Numbered from the stretch's first letter, positions 1-13,800 are shown. The stretch: DNA of 64,000 nt from Caprimulgus europaeus (GCA_907165065.1 OU015541.1:9558501-9622500), one strand, 5' to 3'. Notes: generated by a model from the letters alone, not told the origin. A program made the numbers and translations.

Positions 1-63
1 CCAGATAAGAAAAAAGTAGAAGAATTGGAGAGCAAGAAGCTAGAAGAGCAGGGCCAGCAATAG

Positions 64-3000
64 ACATGGACACAACTAGCAGAGAAAATAAACATGGGGC
101 TGTCTAGAACATCATGTAACACAGAGAGTCAAGAGTTAGGTAAAAGGTGCCCCTGCAAGAGATTTCACAATAGAAATGAATCTTATTTAAGGACAGATAG
201 TCAAGAGATCTTTATCCAGACTGGCAGACAAAAAAATAGCTACCCATATGAAAGATTATGGATTTTAACTCAACACAAAAACTAATTGAACTTCAGGAGA
301 AGGCAGCCAAAGTTTTCCCTGATAAATGTATAAAAATAAAACTGCCTTTAAAGAAGGAACAAGCCCGACACCTTGCACAGCCTGTTTAGTACATACTGCA
401 ATATTTTCAGAGGGGAGGCAATTTAATAGAAGAGAATGAGGTAGCCCTGAAGTGCTAATAATAAAAAAGCATGTGAGTGTTCATATTTGTGGTGATTCCA
501 AGTTTACCATTATCCAACGCTGCCTGACATGTTATTTCCTTTTTGTAATTTAGAGAATAACTCTGCCCCGATTGCTGTGGTTAACGTTGTTCCAGCCTCA
601 GTGAAAACAGCCTCTAACTTATTCTCACGTTGGCTTTTAAACAGGAGAGGTAAATAAGCACATGAAGGCACTGTGGGCATTGGGCAGAGAGCTGCAATCT
701 GCACTTCAGGGAGAGGGCCTACTGGAGAATGCAAGAGCTATGGTCCCTACACCTCCTGGTTAGGTCTGTGCCTAATTATGGCGGAATCACAGATACAGTA
801 GGCTCCTTTTAACTAAATAAACAGAAAATGCCAGGCTTAGCTCTATTTACTTACTGTTATGCCAGCAGGCTTCTTAAACACAAAGATAACATTTAAAATT
901 TTGCAAGCTATATATAGGCATTTTGGCCAGTTATATTATCATCAACTGGTCAGTTCAATCTTTTTTTTGGAACCCTAGATACACCAGTCTGTTTCCACGA
1001 GCAAACCAGTTACATTAACTGGTGTTAAGCATGAAGCTCTCATTTTATTTCATTCCATTCCTGCTTTGATCATTTTAGGGAAATAGCATCCATTGATCTG
1101 ATGAAGAGAAACAGAGCCCAATAACTCACTGAAACTTTTCAATTTGTAATGGTGACCAGCACTGAAGTCAAACTCTTTCTGGTTGGCACAGAGACCTCAG
1201 GGAAAAAGGGAATTGTATAGGCTGATGCACACTTTTGATAGCAGATAGATTATTGCTGTTCCACTGCAAGTGGATTATTAATCTTCCTGTGAATTTACAA
1301 TACTCAAACAATGACCAAATAAATATTGGAGATATTTATGAGCATATAACTCCAGAGAAAAACGTGCTCTATGTCATTGCTAGGATCCAAAATACACTCC
1401 TCTACAATGATTTGGTATTAGAAAGAAGTTCCTGTATCTTCCTTTTTCTCTGTGATAAATCCACCCATTTCCATATCGTGTGTTTCATCATCTGGGTTTT
1501 AATTTTCCAATGTCTCCTAGTGTGTTTGTGATACTGAATGACAATACAGCAAAAACATGATTTTCTTGGCATCACACATAAGAGGCAAATGTTTCCTTGC
1601 TTCAAAACAGCACATTGCCAATGACAAATTATCCTGCTACTATACGTACTATAAGGGGTGAAGGAAATTATTAAGAATCAGTCCAAACCTCTGTTTAAGA
1701 ATCTTTTCCCCTCCACCCACCCACTTATTCTGTCCCTGGGAAAATAATCTACTAAAAGCTGAAGGGATTCTCTCAGGTAATAGGGATGGACTTCACTCTT
1801 TTGATTTTCTCTTCAGCAATAATGAAGACTAAAATTACCTTTAGTATGTACAAATATCAGTCCTGTGATTCCCTGGGAGAAGCACACACAATATCCCCTG
1901 TAAACTGCACTCCCAAAATTCAAAATTTAATTCACAGCACAATGCCTACTCAGGACAAAATGCCAGACTCCTAAAAGCCTTAGCATTCTCTCCGCTCTGC
2001 TGCTGAAGGATTGCTATTCCTAGAAGAATTCAGCTCTGTAAGATAAGTGTTAATACATTATTTCTGTAGATCTCCAGGGCCTGAAGTTTGAATTTAATGT
2101 GAACTGAATAAAATCATTTGCTTTTTATCAGCATGGTCCATGAACCATGGTTTGAGGCCAATATGTGACTCTAAGGAAAATGAGTTTAGCTCCAACTCCC
2201 TAATCCCTGGATAAGATAATAAAATCGCCACACATCACTCAGTACTGTTTAGCAAGAAATGCCTGCCTCTGTAGTAATAATAAAAAACCCCTGAATTACA
2301 GTCACTAGCTCCTCAAAGATGATGGCTCTTGCAGGTTCAGGTGAAGTACGTGATTGTGTATGGAGAGGATGGAGTGCAGCACATACAGCACAATAACCTC
2401 CATTTCATGCTGATGTTTGATTTCTGGAAATTTACCCAGAAATCTACTTTCAAAAAAGAACTATTCTCTTGCACACTCTTTCTCTGTTAAACACACAGAT
2501 ACTCATACTTTTATGCATAATAATTATGAATCAAACTCTTGCTCTGCTGTAGGTACAATTCCAGAATAAATGTGGGAGTAACTCCTGATGTAGACTGTTG
2601 TAATAACAAATTTAGTTATGATTCATTCAGTTTATTCACATGCAAACATGGAAACTCAAAAGTAGAGACAGTTTCTGAAACAATTAGTGGTTTTGATAAA
2701 ATTCATGGAATTACATATGCTAGAGAAGGAAAAGACTCATGTTCTAGTTTACATGAATTCACTGTTATTTCAAATATTGGTGCCACCTCTTTTGATTAGA
2801 TGCAAATAATTTCACTAAATAGAAAATTTAGTAGCAAGAACAACTAGCAGGCAACTAAGAGTAAATCAATAGCAATAATTTAATTAAAATAGAAAAGTAT
2901 ATCTAAATTTCAACTCCGTGACATGCATAGATACTAAACATCCAATAGGAGAAACCTGATGGTGCCTGTGGCCTGGCATGGAGCAGAAACAAACTGACAC

Positions 3001-5270
3001 AACCAATTACAACTAACCTTCACGTTTAATAGGTGAAACCTAACCAAATGAAACACTTCTGACAATTTGATGGAATAATCTTGCATGACAAATAGCCCTG
3101 AGAGAAAATGCAGAAGGAAAATACTCTGAATACATTATTTCTTTCCATTTCTTCCCAGAAGCGCATGAGCTCCTTTAAGATGCTTCTCACAGTAAAGGAT
3201 GAACTCAGTAGAACATTCTCAATTTCTCTCTCTGAACCAAGCTTAAATATTTTTTATTCCATCATGTAAGCTTTTAAAGAATCATCTCTCTGAGCTCAAT
3301 AGACTATGAACAAAACTGTCAGTTAATAGGGTGATAAGCGTTTAGAGAACAGCAAATAAATAGACCTAAGCCAATAAACTGATGGACTCCAGCACTGCTC
3401 AGATATTTTTTGTACAATTCAAGCAACTACAATCAAGCACATTCTACTCTGGGTAGCTCGCAAGCGTCATTCTTAAATTCAGAACCATTCCATTATTCAG
3501 GCTTAGACAGAATAACTCCAGATTTACCAAAAGCAGAACAGAACTTATCTTGTTTGTTCTTAGACGGCTATACAAGCTTAATTTAAGATGCAATTTAGCA
3601 CTGGTGTTTTAAAACAAAGGGGCAGGAATTGCTAGTTTGACCACAGTCCCATGTAAATCTGTTTGCACAAACAGCAAACTAGTTTAGAATGTGAACAGAG
3701 CTGTCACACAGCTATCCACATCTGACTGTCTATTAATTCAAAGTTAATTAGAAACATATTTAAAGTAAGCATATCAATAAAATCTGAAATAAGAATAGCT
3801 ACAAAAGAGTAGTCATAGTGCTTAAACTAAACTAGTAAAATTCTATGTGTGTAGATTAGTTTAACAGTTTCTGAAATTTCCATTTGAACTCAAGCACAGT
3901 GAATTATCTGACTCAACCTCTCATTAAAAAAAAAAAGTTCCCATTTGGCACAGAAACTTTAGGCAAGAATGCCAGATCCTGACAGAATGTGTTTGGACTA
4001 TCTGTGCATGAATACCTCTTTGAAATGGTACTAAATAAAATGTCAACCTTACTTTAAGAAAAGAATTAAACAAAACAAAACACCCAAACTGACAGTGATG
4101 TTCAAATAGTAAGAGTTAGACAGTGATACTTTACACCCTGGATTAAACTGAACATATACTCATCTGAAACATGTTCATACTCAATAATTCATCATTAAGT
4201 ATTAATAAGTTATTATTATATTATTAAAATTAATTATTCAGTGCAGATGTTCTGCAGCATTTTCTTCTGGAAGGATTCACAGGGGTCCAGCCAAGAGATT
4301 TTCAGTGCTCTTTTTTCCCAGCTCCTCTCTGACAAACAGTAACATGATCATCATTGCCTTAAACTTTGTTTCCAGCCAAATATTTGACTCAGTTTCTCTC
4401 CTCAAACTTGATCACCTCCACTTCCTTGTTTGACCTCTGTCCTAGTAACTTTTGAATCTATATTTTATTCCCTTTCAACTTTTAGTCACTTTTGTTTCCA
4501 TGCTTGAATTTGTACATTTCCTGCCTACAGGAAATGCCCATAGCCAGTGAAATCCTTCACTCTAAGCATGTATCTGTTGTTGCCCCTCGGTACTCTTCAA
4601 TGAGCTGTGACAACAGGTGAGAAACAAGACTAGAGTTAACCACAGTGTGTAGGGCATGTGGACAACTGTATTAGAGATATCCCAGGTGATGGGAGGAAAA
4701 TACTTGTAAATCTCAATTTTTTTACAGATGGAGGAAAAACCCCTGCAAACACAAAATTTATTCACTGACACAGATATACGAAACTGTCAGTGAATAAGCA
4801 TAAATAGGAAATAATGATGCATGGACTGAAACAAGAGTGAAGCCTCAAAAATGCAGGATTTTTTTGAATGTTCATTTGAAAATTATTGCTAACCTCTCTA
4901 AAGTGTATTCCAGCTCAGAGAGAAAACATCTGTAATACCCATCAGCACTTATAAAAGAAGTTATACTAACCCTGCTAAAATAGCTTCTTCTACATTTGGT
5001 TTTGGAAAGTGGGAAGAGACAGGGATTTTTTTATTTGTTTGTAAGAACTAACATAGTCCTGCCTAAAAATTCAGCCTCACTGAAATTGTGCCAGGGATAT
5101 ATTTGGATCCCAAAGACATCAGACCATAAATGACAAGAAACAACTTCACAACATTCAGCTCAGGCATGGCAGCAGAACAGGAACTCAGGGGAATAAGGAA
5201 TATTTTCTTTCAAATGTAAATCTACACATAGCAGGTAAAGTTTTGTCATCTGATGAGAGACCTCTCCTGC
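64..5270. other. Non-coding stretch, no recognisable gene
   Basis: AT-rich sequence with no exon, RNA gene or transposon that I can identify. Open frames here, such as the 98-codon one at 1235-1531 and the 86-codon one at 2539-2799, show no recognisable domain and are not longer than chance allows in DNA of this composition. A very AT-rich tract of short TTA/ATT words lies near 4190-4240. This is inferred to be intergenic or intronic DNA. Confidence 0.6.
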
Positions 5271-5273
5271 CAT

Positions 5274-5615
5274 TCAGTGCATGTTTCCAGTAGGAAATAG
5301 GTAATTTTCCTGCACTGCCTTTTGGGACAGTTTGGGTTTATATTCATAGTGATAAGCAGAGAATGCATGTTTGTTGACTAACAAGACTGGAAACAGCAGC
5401 AAAGCTACAATTAATTCCCTGCTCTTTGAAATGGGATCCAAACAACAAAGGGCAAAGTAATCAATGTGACAGTCTTTTTGTCTGTGGACAAGACTGATCT
5501 GTGGGTCATGGTGATATTGCTGCAGTGCTAAATTTGCACTGGTATACAGGCAGGGCACAGTCTGGGAAAAGTATCCAAAGCAATGGGAGTGAGAAACATT
5601 GACAAAAATTGCCAA
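5274..5615 (-). pseudogene. Possible reverse-transcriptase-like relic (weak)
   Basis: A 113-codon uninterrupted minus-strand frame that I cannot assign with confidence. Three short segments fall in the order and rough spacing of a retroelement reverse transcriptase palm. Thr-Val-Pro at residues 19-21 is followed by Tyr-Thr-Ser at 24-26, where families often have a Val-Leu-Pro-Gln-Gly type segment. His-Ile-Asp-Tyr at residues 50-53, followed by a hydrophobic Cys-Cys end (nt 5442-5468), is where the catalytic Tyr-x-Asp-Asp box would lie. Leu-Val-Asn-Lys at residues 79-82 fits the downstream Asn/Lys strand. The second catalytic Asp would be Tyr, so any enzyme would be dead. It runs opposite to the integrase relic 1.7 kb to the right, so the two need not be one insertion. 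Chance resemblance is a real alternative. Confidence 0.25.
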
Positions 5616-6260
5616 GTAGGAAGCTTGGACTGTTATTGCAATACCTAAAAGATAAAAATTGTCTCGATGGTGAAGTTAGGACAAAAAAATATTTTAATTG
5701 CACACAAGAAATGTGACCCTCTGCTCTGATTTTAAAGGACTGAAATCAGTACATGCCCCAAAGTGGATATATAAGCTCCTACCCAACAGGTATTCAAGGA
5801 GGCAGTTATGTACCTAGGAAATGCAGAAGCTTCTAAGTTTTTATTGTAGCTGATAAAATGGGTTTCAAGGATAATATTTGGGTATCAGGAACATAGAGCA
5901 AGTCCTTTGAAATCCAAATGTAACTTACTTGACATGAATACATGTAGTTCAGTGACAGCCCAGGGCAACTACGAAAGAGAATCCTTCAGCAGAGGAGAAA
6001 ACGAAAAACCTGGGGAACACTCAAGAACAACTAAAAAATATTTTCCCCAGGAAAAGTGTTTAACACATTAACATTGTGGATTTACAAGAAGAGTTTAAAT
6101 TATTTAAAGAGAGTTTAAAGAGGAATGATAATGCAGAGAAGTCATCAGAGAGTTATGAAGAAAGCAGAATGATCCATGTGATTTCTTCTGCTCTGCCATT
6201 AATGCTTTAAAGCAACATGGAATAACTCTTTCTTGATTAGGGTTAGAGGCTTATCTAATT

Positions 6261-6326
6261 ACAGAATCATAGGATCATAGAACCATTTAGGTTGGAAAAG
6301 ACCTTTAAGATCATCAAGTCCAACTG
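6261..6326 (-). repeat. CR1 LINE 3' end fragment
   Basis: About 66 bases match the reverse complement of the extreme 3' end of the avian CR1 non-LTR retrotransposon. They contain the tandem ATCATAG-type octamer repeats at 6265-6280, then the GGTTGGAAAAGACCTTTAAG segment and the GATCATCAAGTCCAAC segment. CR1 copies are nearly always truncated at the 5' end, and this is only the tail with no coding capacity. It strongly suggests that the host is a bird, or at least a sauropsid. The few differences from the common form suggest an old, inactive copy. Confidence 0.9.
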
Positions 6327-7303
6327 TTATGAATTATTATGAATTATGAATGATTGTGCCTCTGATGAGACATCACAATGATCAAAGCTAAGATATTCAA
6401 CATAAACGGCCTCTGTGGATGTCCTATTTGATTTGCATATTTTCAAATTAAAAAAATAATTATGCTCAATTCTGCTGGCGTTCATTCCTAAGCCTTCCAG
6501 TTTAACAAGGTTGCCCACTAAAACCATTGATGTATTTATTCTTGCCTATGAAAAACAAACACTTTACTGAAAACAAACACACACAAATGCTTCCAGAGCC
6601 ACCTAGGAAACAAACTGTGGATTGAATCCAATCAATAAGTGGATGCACCCTAAACTCATCTTCATCTGAATGGAAATGGAACCCTCATGCACCTTGTCAA
6701 CCTCTGTGTAAATACCTCCTACAAAAATACACATCAGACTATGAGCTGGCCGACATGACTGAACTGAATGTCATCTACTGCTGCACAGAGCCAGCTCTTT
6801 CCATTTTTTCCCCATGTTACTGATCCTGTTGTTGCCTGATAAGCAAATTAAATCTCTCACAACTGCTAAGTAAAACATATAATTAGGATTTCTGTACAGC
6901 AAATCGCTGCCAGCCCACTCCACTAGTTTCAGAGCTAGGAATACTCAACTAATAAATAACTCTTCTGACACTGACTTTGGACCATTCCCACAATTAAGGT
7001 GCTACTTAGCTATTTCACAGTGGTGGTATAAAGTCTCAGCCATAACTTGGAAGACAGGAGCCTAGTAAACTAGAGCTTTGCTGGGAAACATGTGGGAAAG
7101 GTGATTCACCCTTGACTTGGCCAGTGTGTGCCTTTGATAAATGAGGAACAGCAAAACAAATCCTGTGGATGACTTTGCAAAAAAACAAGTGCAAAACAGA
7201 TCAATCAGGTCAATCAGGTACTGCTCTCCTCATTAACAAACATTAAAGATGAGTCTGTCCTAAACCTTGACAGGAGATTAGCAATCCCTGCATTAGCAAA
7301 TAC

Positions 7304-7797
7304 ATGTCTGGTATTTCTTTGGATTGCTATTTTGTTCGTTTAACAATTATTAACAATTCCCATTATCACGTAAGGGAAAACAATTTAATTATTCATGTTG
7401 ACAGGTCAGGGTGTAATCAAACCAAATTTGTTTCCCTTAAGGGTGAGGAACCAAAAGGTCTTTATTGCAAACGTATTAAGGATACTGTTAAAAAGAATGA
7501 ATCAATACTTCTAATTGCACAAGCTTTCTTTAAATGGGTAGAAGCATTTGCTTGAAAATTAATGTACTACTGGCTGCTAATGTCATACTATAGCCAGTAC
7601 AACTCATACTAATGGCAGGACAAGTTGATCTTATTTAAATCAACAAAGATCCAAGCTACCAAGTAATTATATTTTACAAAGTATTTCAGGAGTACTTTAA
7701 AACACTGATGAGTTCAGAAAAAAAGCACATACCCTATCAGTTCCAGTCTTTGGACATATTAGAGCTTGTAAACTGGGCAATTAAAACTAGCAATTAA
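7304..7797 (+). pseudogene. Decayed endogenous retrovirus integrase (pol) fragment
   Basis: Two frames read in succession resemble the catalytic core of a retroviral integrase. The first (7304-7555) ends with hydrophobic residues followed by Phe-Lys-Trp-Val-Glu-Ala-Phe (Trp codon 7535-7537), a hallmark of the beta-strand region in gammaretrovirus-like and class I/III elements. After a frame change, the frame containing 7639-7797 has Ile-Asn-Lys-Asp at 7639-7650, in the place of the second catalytic Asp. Pro-Tyr-x-x-Gln-Ser at 7732-7749 and Glu-x-x-Asn-x-x-Ile-Lys at 7762-7785 then fit the segment carrying the catalytic Glu. Asp to Glu has 37 residues between them, against the usual 35. The relic has at least one frameshift and several stops (7553, 7636, 7795). 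I see no LTR, primer binding site, gag or env nearby. It is a dead paleovirus fragment. Family assignment beyond 'orthoretroviral-like' is inference. Confidence 0.65.
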
Positions 7798-7859
7798 ATG
7801 CTATGTTTTTTTCCGATAACAACCCCCTGATTTTAATGCAACTGTCCTATCTGTTACAA

Positions 7860-10800
7860 ACAAGAAAAGCTGAAGTCTTTGTTTAATAATGATGCTGGTT
7901 TAGGGCTCTGTAAGGTTTTTAGGATGGAAATTGGAAGTATTCTAGGGTTAGGGTCTAAAGTAACATTGTTTGAAACAAGAAAATAATCTCTTCTAAACCA
8001 GACACTAGGAATCTCTAAATACAGATTTACAGACAATTTAAAAATAATTTTGTCAGTAGACTTGAAGCAGTTTAGCTGTATTAATATGAATCAACAGAAC
8101 CTGATGATTCATCGATTGCCAAAATGTGTGCCAGGAATTTCTATGTTGGCAGTTCGGACAGCAGCAGGAAAGATGAAAAGATCTGTGATCAAAAGAACTC
8201 TTCATGTAAAAACATTCTAAATCCTAGGCACAATAACGAGTAACTATCAAGAATTTCCAAGAATTACCAACAAGCTCAGTGATAACTTCAAACATCTAAA
8301 ATTATTTCTGGGACCTTAAATATTATGAGACCATTCAGACAAACTGATCTGATAGTGTACTAGGGAGTATACTGCCTAGTATGATTTTACAAGTACTAAT
8401 ATGCTACCCTATAAGACTAGAAAAATTTCAGGAAATTAATCAAAAGGAGAGACTGTTGAGGTATGCTGGAGAAATAATGACACAGTTTGGGGTAATGGGA
8501 GTTCTAAAAGAGCCTACAAGAATAAGATCCAATGACTAGCATGAACACTATCAGTCTATGCCTATGAACAAGAATCTAAAGTAGGTGTGCAGGGACTGTT
8601 TACTTCCAAAACTAAAACAATTTTCAGTTCAAACAAGAAACTAAATCATATAGTTGATTTGTATTAGCCCCATTTGCAGAATATTGCCCTAACTGAAGGG
8701 TCTGCTAGTGGCTGTATCACTTTGAGTTTTGGTTTTCAGTTTTAAATTTGTTTAACTCATGTACTGAATCAACGTGGATGCTGTAAATACAGCACAGTGG
8801 CCTCATTTAGTCTTAGGAATCCAATTTGTACATTGATACAACACATTTGGCATTACATGTTACATGCTTCTGGAAGTAACCAGAGAAATCAATCAGAAAA
8901 CCCTTGGCCATCAACTTCTGCTGCATGTCCAGAGAAGCTTACTAAGTGAAACAAGACTAACAGAGAGAATAAGATATAGTATAAACAAGTGCCATTGCAT
9001 GATTACTAAAGACTTATAACTTTACCATGGTTGCCTTAATTGTCCAGGCTCAATTCTAAATTCCTATTTGGTTTTCACTAAGCCTTGGTCACACAAAACT
9101 TTCCCATTTCTCATGCCGTGCCTGAGCTGGAATAACGGCAGGATCTGGAACCTGTGGAAACCCAACATGTTAGCACAGAGCTAAAATCAAAGGTTTCAAG
9201 GTGGTTCTTGAAACCTGCATCCCCCTACATGTCTTGTAGCAGCTATGCTATCCAGATTTCCCCACATCTGGGTAGGTTCCTGTTCTCCTACTACCTAGCA
9301 GGTAAGAAGTTAACTGTGTACAGAATAGATCTAAGTGCCAAACCCAGTTACAGACTGATCCAAAGGCTCCTGAGGCTGAACCAGTTTCTTCTTATTGTGC
9401 ATCAGCAGCACCCAGTGCTTCTTCAACTCCTACTGAATGGGCAGATGGACAAAATGTAGGTAACACCTACTAAATTACCAGTGACTTAAATGGGGAGAAA
9501 TTAACTTGGTAACTGCAACATATTCTGTCGGTGAGTTTGATGGCTTAAGTCCCTACTGCTCTGTAACAACTTAAGTGCAAATTACTAGGTGTAGCAGAGT
9601 GAGGAACATCTGCTCATTATCAAAGGTTACTATTTTGCCAGGGAAGACAACCAGTTAAAAAGTAGCATTCTTCATGCTGGAAGACTGAGAACCACAGCAG
9701 CTTAGATCTCCAAATTAGTACACAATTTTGTCATGTCAGGGTTCTCTGTTTAAATGTTGCAAACATTTATTAATATTAATTACCATTTGTTCCAGAAGAG
9801 CTGTAAATCAGTTAATTAGTAAGCTGTCATCATGTTTATATTGTCTAAAGGAAAATCTAAACCACAACAGAAAATGAAATTAAGTTAAAATTTAGTCTAC
9901 AATCACCATTTATAAATACATAAATTGGTACACTCAGAACCTTCATAAAATATGAAGTGATCCGTTTTTTCTTTTTTTCTACTGGTCATATTTTGATCTA
10001 ATAAATAAATACAAAAGCTGAAAAATACATTGTAATGCCATTCCTTTAACAGTTAGGCAAAACACAGATCAAATGGACCAGTTTTGGACGCTCAGCTCAA
10101 AGAGGCCAGCAAATTCAGGGGGTGCTGAATTCAACAATCTGAGAATTACAGAGAATGAGCCCTTAAAATCAGCAATAAAAATAAATTACCCATAAATACA
10201 TGATACACTGACAAATAATAAAGGCCCAACTGTCAAATATTTAACATTGGAACTTTACCTTCTTTCAATATTTATTAAGCTAATCATTTCAGTGTTTTAT
10301 GAATGCAAATTGCTCTTTCTCCATACTAAGTTAATTTTGTCTCTAAATAATGAAGTCTCTTCACTGATTCACATCACTTATACTCTGGATCATTCATATC
10401 CTCCAGACAGCAGTATTTATGATTTATGTTCTTCCCACAGAGTTTGGGGAGAATATAGTATATATAGATTGGCAGAAGTGTAACAAGAAGTCCTTTGAAA
10501 TATTTGTCTGACTTTGACCCTTCTGTAAATATTTTGTGTTCAAAAGAGGTTGTGCAGAAAGGCTCCGGTATAGCCAAATGTGGTTTTCATTGATATTTTA
10601 AGATCCAGAAATTTTACCTGTGAACCAGACTCTCCCTAGGTTTTAAGATTTCTCACTGAAGAAGGCATATAATTTAAGTCTGATAATCAAGGGGTGCAAA
10701 AAAAATCAGCAGTGCCTTTAGTAAGTAGCAGTCTTAGACTGTTAACTCTGACTTAGTGAAGTTATTTCAGTGCACAGGAGAAAATTACACGTATGAGGGA

Positions 10801-13800
10801 CAAACCTGTAACTGTCTCACACTTGAATGCAAACCTCTCTAACAGGGAGAGCGGTGAAGGAGACAAACCTAGCCACCAAGAGGAAATAGAGTTTACTACA
10901 CAATCTTCCCCATGTAGGCAGCTTTTTAACTTTAAAATACTTTTGATGGATACCCACTCACTCTTTTTCTATTCATTTGCAATTAAAACTTGTATGCTTT
11001 AAATTTCAACATTATCAGAAGTGCCTGCAAACACTTCCAAAGCTTCCATGCAGCTGATAGCTAACACTAATGCCTAAAATTTTACACATTTCTTCATGAG
11101 AAGTATCTGCATGTAAATTTTAAATCATTTCTTCTACTTTTATGCAAATGAACTAATGTAGGGCATATAACTTAAAATAAAGGTTAATTCCTTCTCTCAC
11201 ACATTTTATGACTATTTTGACTTATGTACAACATAAAACAATGTACAGGGTGTTTCCCTGTGAGTTAAAGTGCAGTTGAAGTTAATCACTGCTTTCTCTT
11301 TTTTGGGGCCACAAAGTCTCAGCTCAGTGGTCATCAATCCCCAGGAAATTCCTGGTTCCTGAAATCATTATTGTTTAATTGAAAGGATAGCAACCAACAC
11401 AGTAGAAAACATATAGCCTTCTACTGGGAATGTATGAAGTACAGGCTCACACTGAGGAACTCTTTTCTTCCACACCCTCAGATCAGGAGTTGAGAACAAC
11501 CTGGGAGGGGAAATAAATCTGAGGATACAAAGAGCTTCAGCAACAACCAGCAGGTCATAAATAAAATTCCCCCACAAATGCCAAGCAGTTTTGTGTTTCT
11601 TTTCTCTCTTTCTTTTTTTTTTTTTAATCATTATTCACCCTGACATGAATCCTAATTAAAATTTTACACAGTGTGTCTTTTAATTAGCCATGGCTGGAGT
11701 GGTGAAAGCTATCAATATTTAGCAGGATAATTGTATGAAATGACTTTTCAAAAATGAACAGCAGGCATGAATCCACTCAACAGCAGGGGGTTATTCAGAC
11801 ACACACTGTGCAAGATGGGGTGTCTCAGATAATGTGTGAGAGATAATAATGCACACAGGGAGTGACACATGCTGCCATATTTTGTGCTTCATTGGTTTCC
11901 TGCAAACAGCATTTGGCTCTTGTTGCACTCAGGACATCAGGGTTCACACAAGCTTCAAGCTGGTGATTTTTATCTTTATGTTGTTGATTTATTTTATCTT
12001 AAATAGAAAGATGTGTTTTCTAACACACACACAAACAAGAGACAGACACAGCTCCGTGTATGACTTAGTTTGATTATACTTTGCAGAGGCTAACAATAAG
12101 CAAGATCAAGAACAGGCTTTCCTTCTTTCTTCCTCTTTTTTATCAAAAAGAAAAGAAAAAAGCTTTGCCCACCCTGACAGAATACAAAACAGTAAATTAA
12201 TTTCTGTTTTGCAAATGCATTGAGTAAATGTACTCAGCTTTATTTTGAAATAGCTTTGTAACAGTTCACTTCTCACCTAATCTTTCTCTCTTTCACAAAA
12301 GAACTGGGATAGGCAAGCTGCAACGCAATATGTCTGTTATAGCACAGCAAGAAAAGCAGGAAACATCTGCAAATGTTTCCCACATGCACCAGGGAAATAT
12401 TCAGTAACATCACCTAAAATGGGGTTCTGAGGCAGTTATTCACAGTGCAAGCAGCCTGTGGGACAAAGTCCTTGAGGAGTTATGTACTCAAGAGTAAGGA
12501 CACAAATCCCAACACACAGAGCCAGACAAAGCCCAAACGAGAGCAGCAGTGTGCTTATTCAGGTGAAATGTATGCCAGGTTTAGCTTAGTTTTAGAAGGT
12601 GTGAATGAGCATGTTTCTACCATTGTCTGCAGAAATGCTCTTGCTTTACCACCATGGCAAAGACGATTCCCTCAGCTTCAGGTGATTGCCCCATCTACTG
12701 CAACTAGGTAGTACACGCTGGTGTGTGTCCAAGGCTCTTAATAATACTAGAACTAAATGGAAAGGGCCAAACTGGTAGTGATATTTCTGCTTATCAGTAA
12801 GGCAGCAGATTGATGACTAAAACCCAAATGGATTCTGTACAAAATGATGGTACCTGTATGATTTCAGCACACAAAAAAAACAGCGTGACAGACTCCTAGA
12901 ATGCCATAACTTCAGTGTATACTTCCCTTCTTCTCCCTCCGCCCCCAGCTTTCATAGCACAAGATGAACAGAAATAGTCTCATCCCACAATACAGTATTT
13001 CAGCAGAAGCAGTAACTATAACTTAGATACAGTACATAATGCAGCATCAACTGCATCCAAATCTTTCTCATAATTCTTTACAGCCAAATCAGCTATAAAA
13101 CTCAGACCTAGATATACAGCCACATTGTATATCATCTCAATGCACTGCATACAAGCAACACAACAATTATAAAGCTGCTAATGGAATTAGATTGACAGAA
13201 ACATGAGAGGTTTACAAAGTGAGACCAGTAGGAAAGACTTTTTTTCACAACTTAACAGCAGTGTGAAGCGCTAAGGCTTCCAGCACAGCAGCCATTTGCA
13301 ATGCTGTACCACTGATGGATTACCCCTTCACAGGCTCTGATCTAAAGCCCTGGGGAGCTGCAGGAGTCCCTTAAGTCTGTGTGCAAGCCTGGGAATTCAA
13401 AATCTTGTTCTCAATACTGTGAGAGATTTGTTGAGTGACTTCACCCTGTTGATTTCACCCTTCTGTGCTTAGTTTCAATTTAAACTGAGAATCACAGCAG
13501 TTTTTACAACCTCCATTGAGTAACAGTTGTAAATTTCTCAAATTCCTGGGAGGTGGTACGCTGGTGCTAAGTATTTTTAACACTAAACACATTCCTACGT
13601 ACAAAGTTGGTACTTAATGGTTAAGCAGGAAAGACAAGAGGCACTAAACATCCAGAGAAGTAGAAACAACCCCAAGTACCCTAAAGTTAAAAAAAAAAAA
13701 AGTTAAAACCCAAGACACCTGATTTACCCAACTAACTGCTACAGCTCTATATAAATACCAGAATTTACCCTTCTCTAAACACAAATCAGATCACAATCAG

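Noticed and set aside
1-63. Lys/Glu-rich open frame of 20 codons running in from the left edge to a TAG at 61-63, like the end of a coiled-coil protein.
   Set aside because: It is too short and A-rich to separate from chance. No upstream sequence is available and no protein is recognised. The AATAAA at 86-91 is a common word in AT-rich DNA.
8080-8220. Basic open stretch around ATTCATCGATTGCCAAAATG that could look like a conserved protein fragment.
   Set aside because: It has fewer than 50 codons, no recognisable motif and no splice boundaries.
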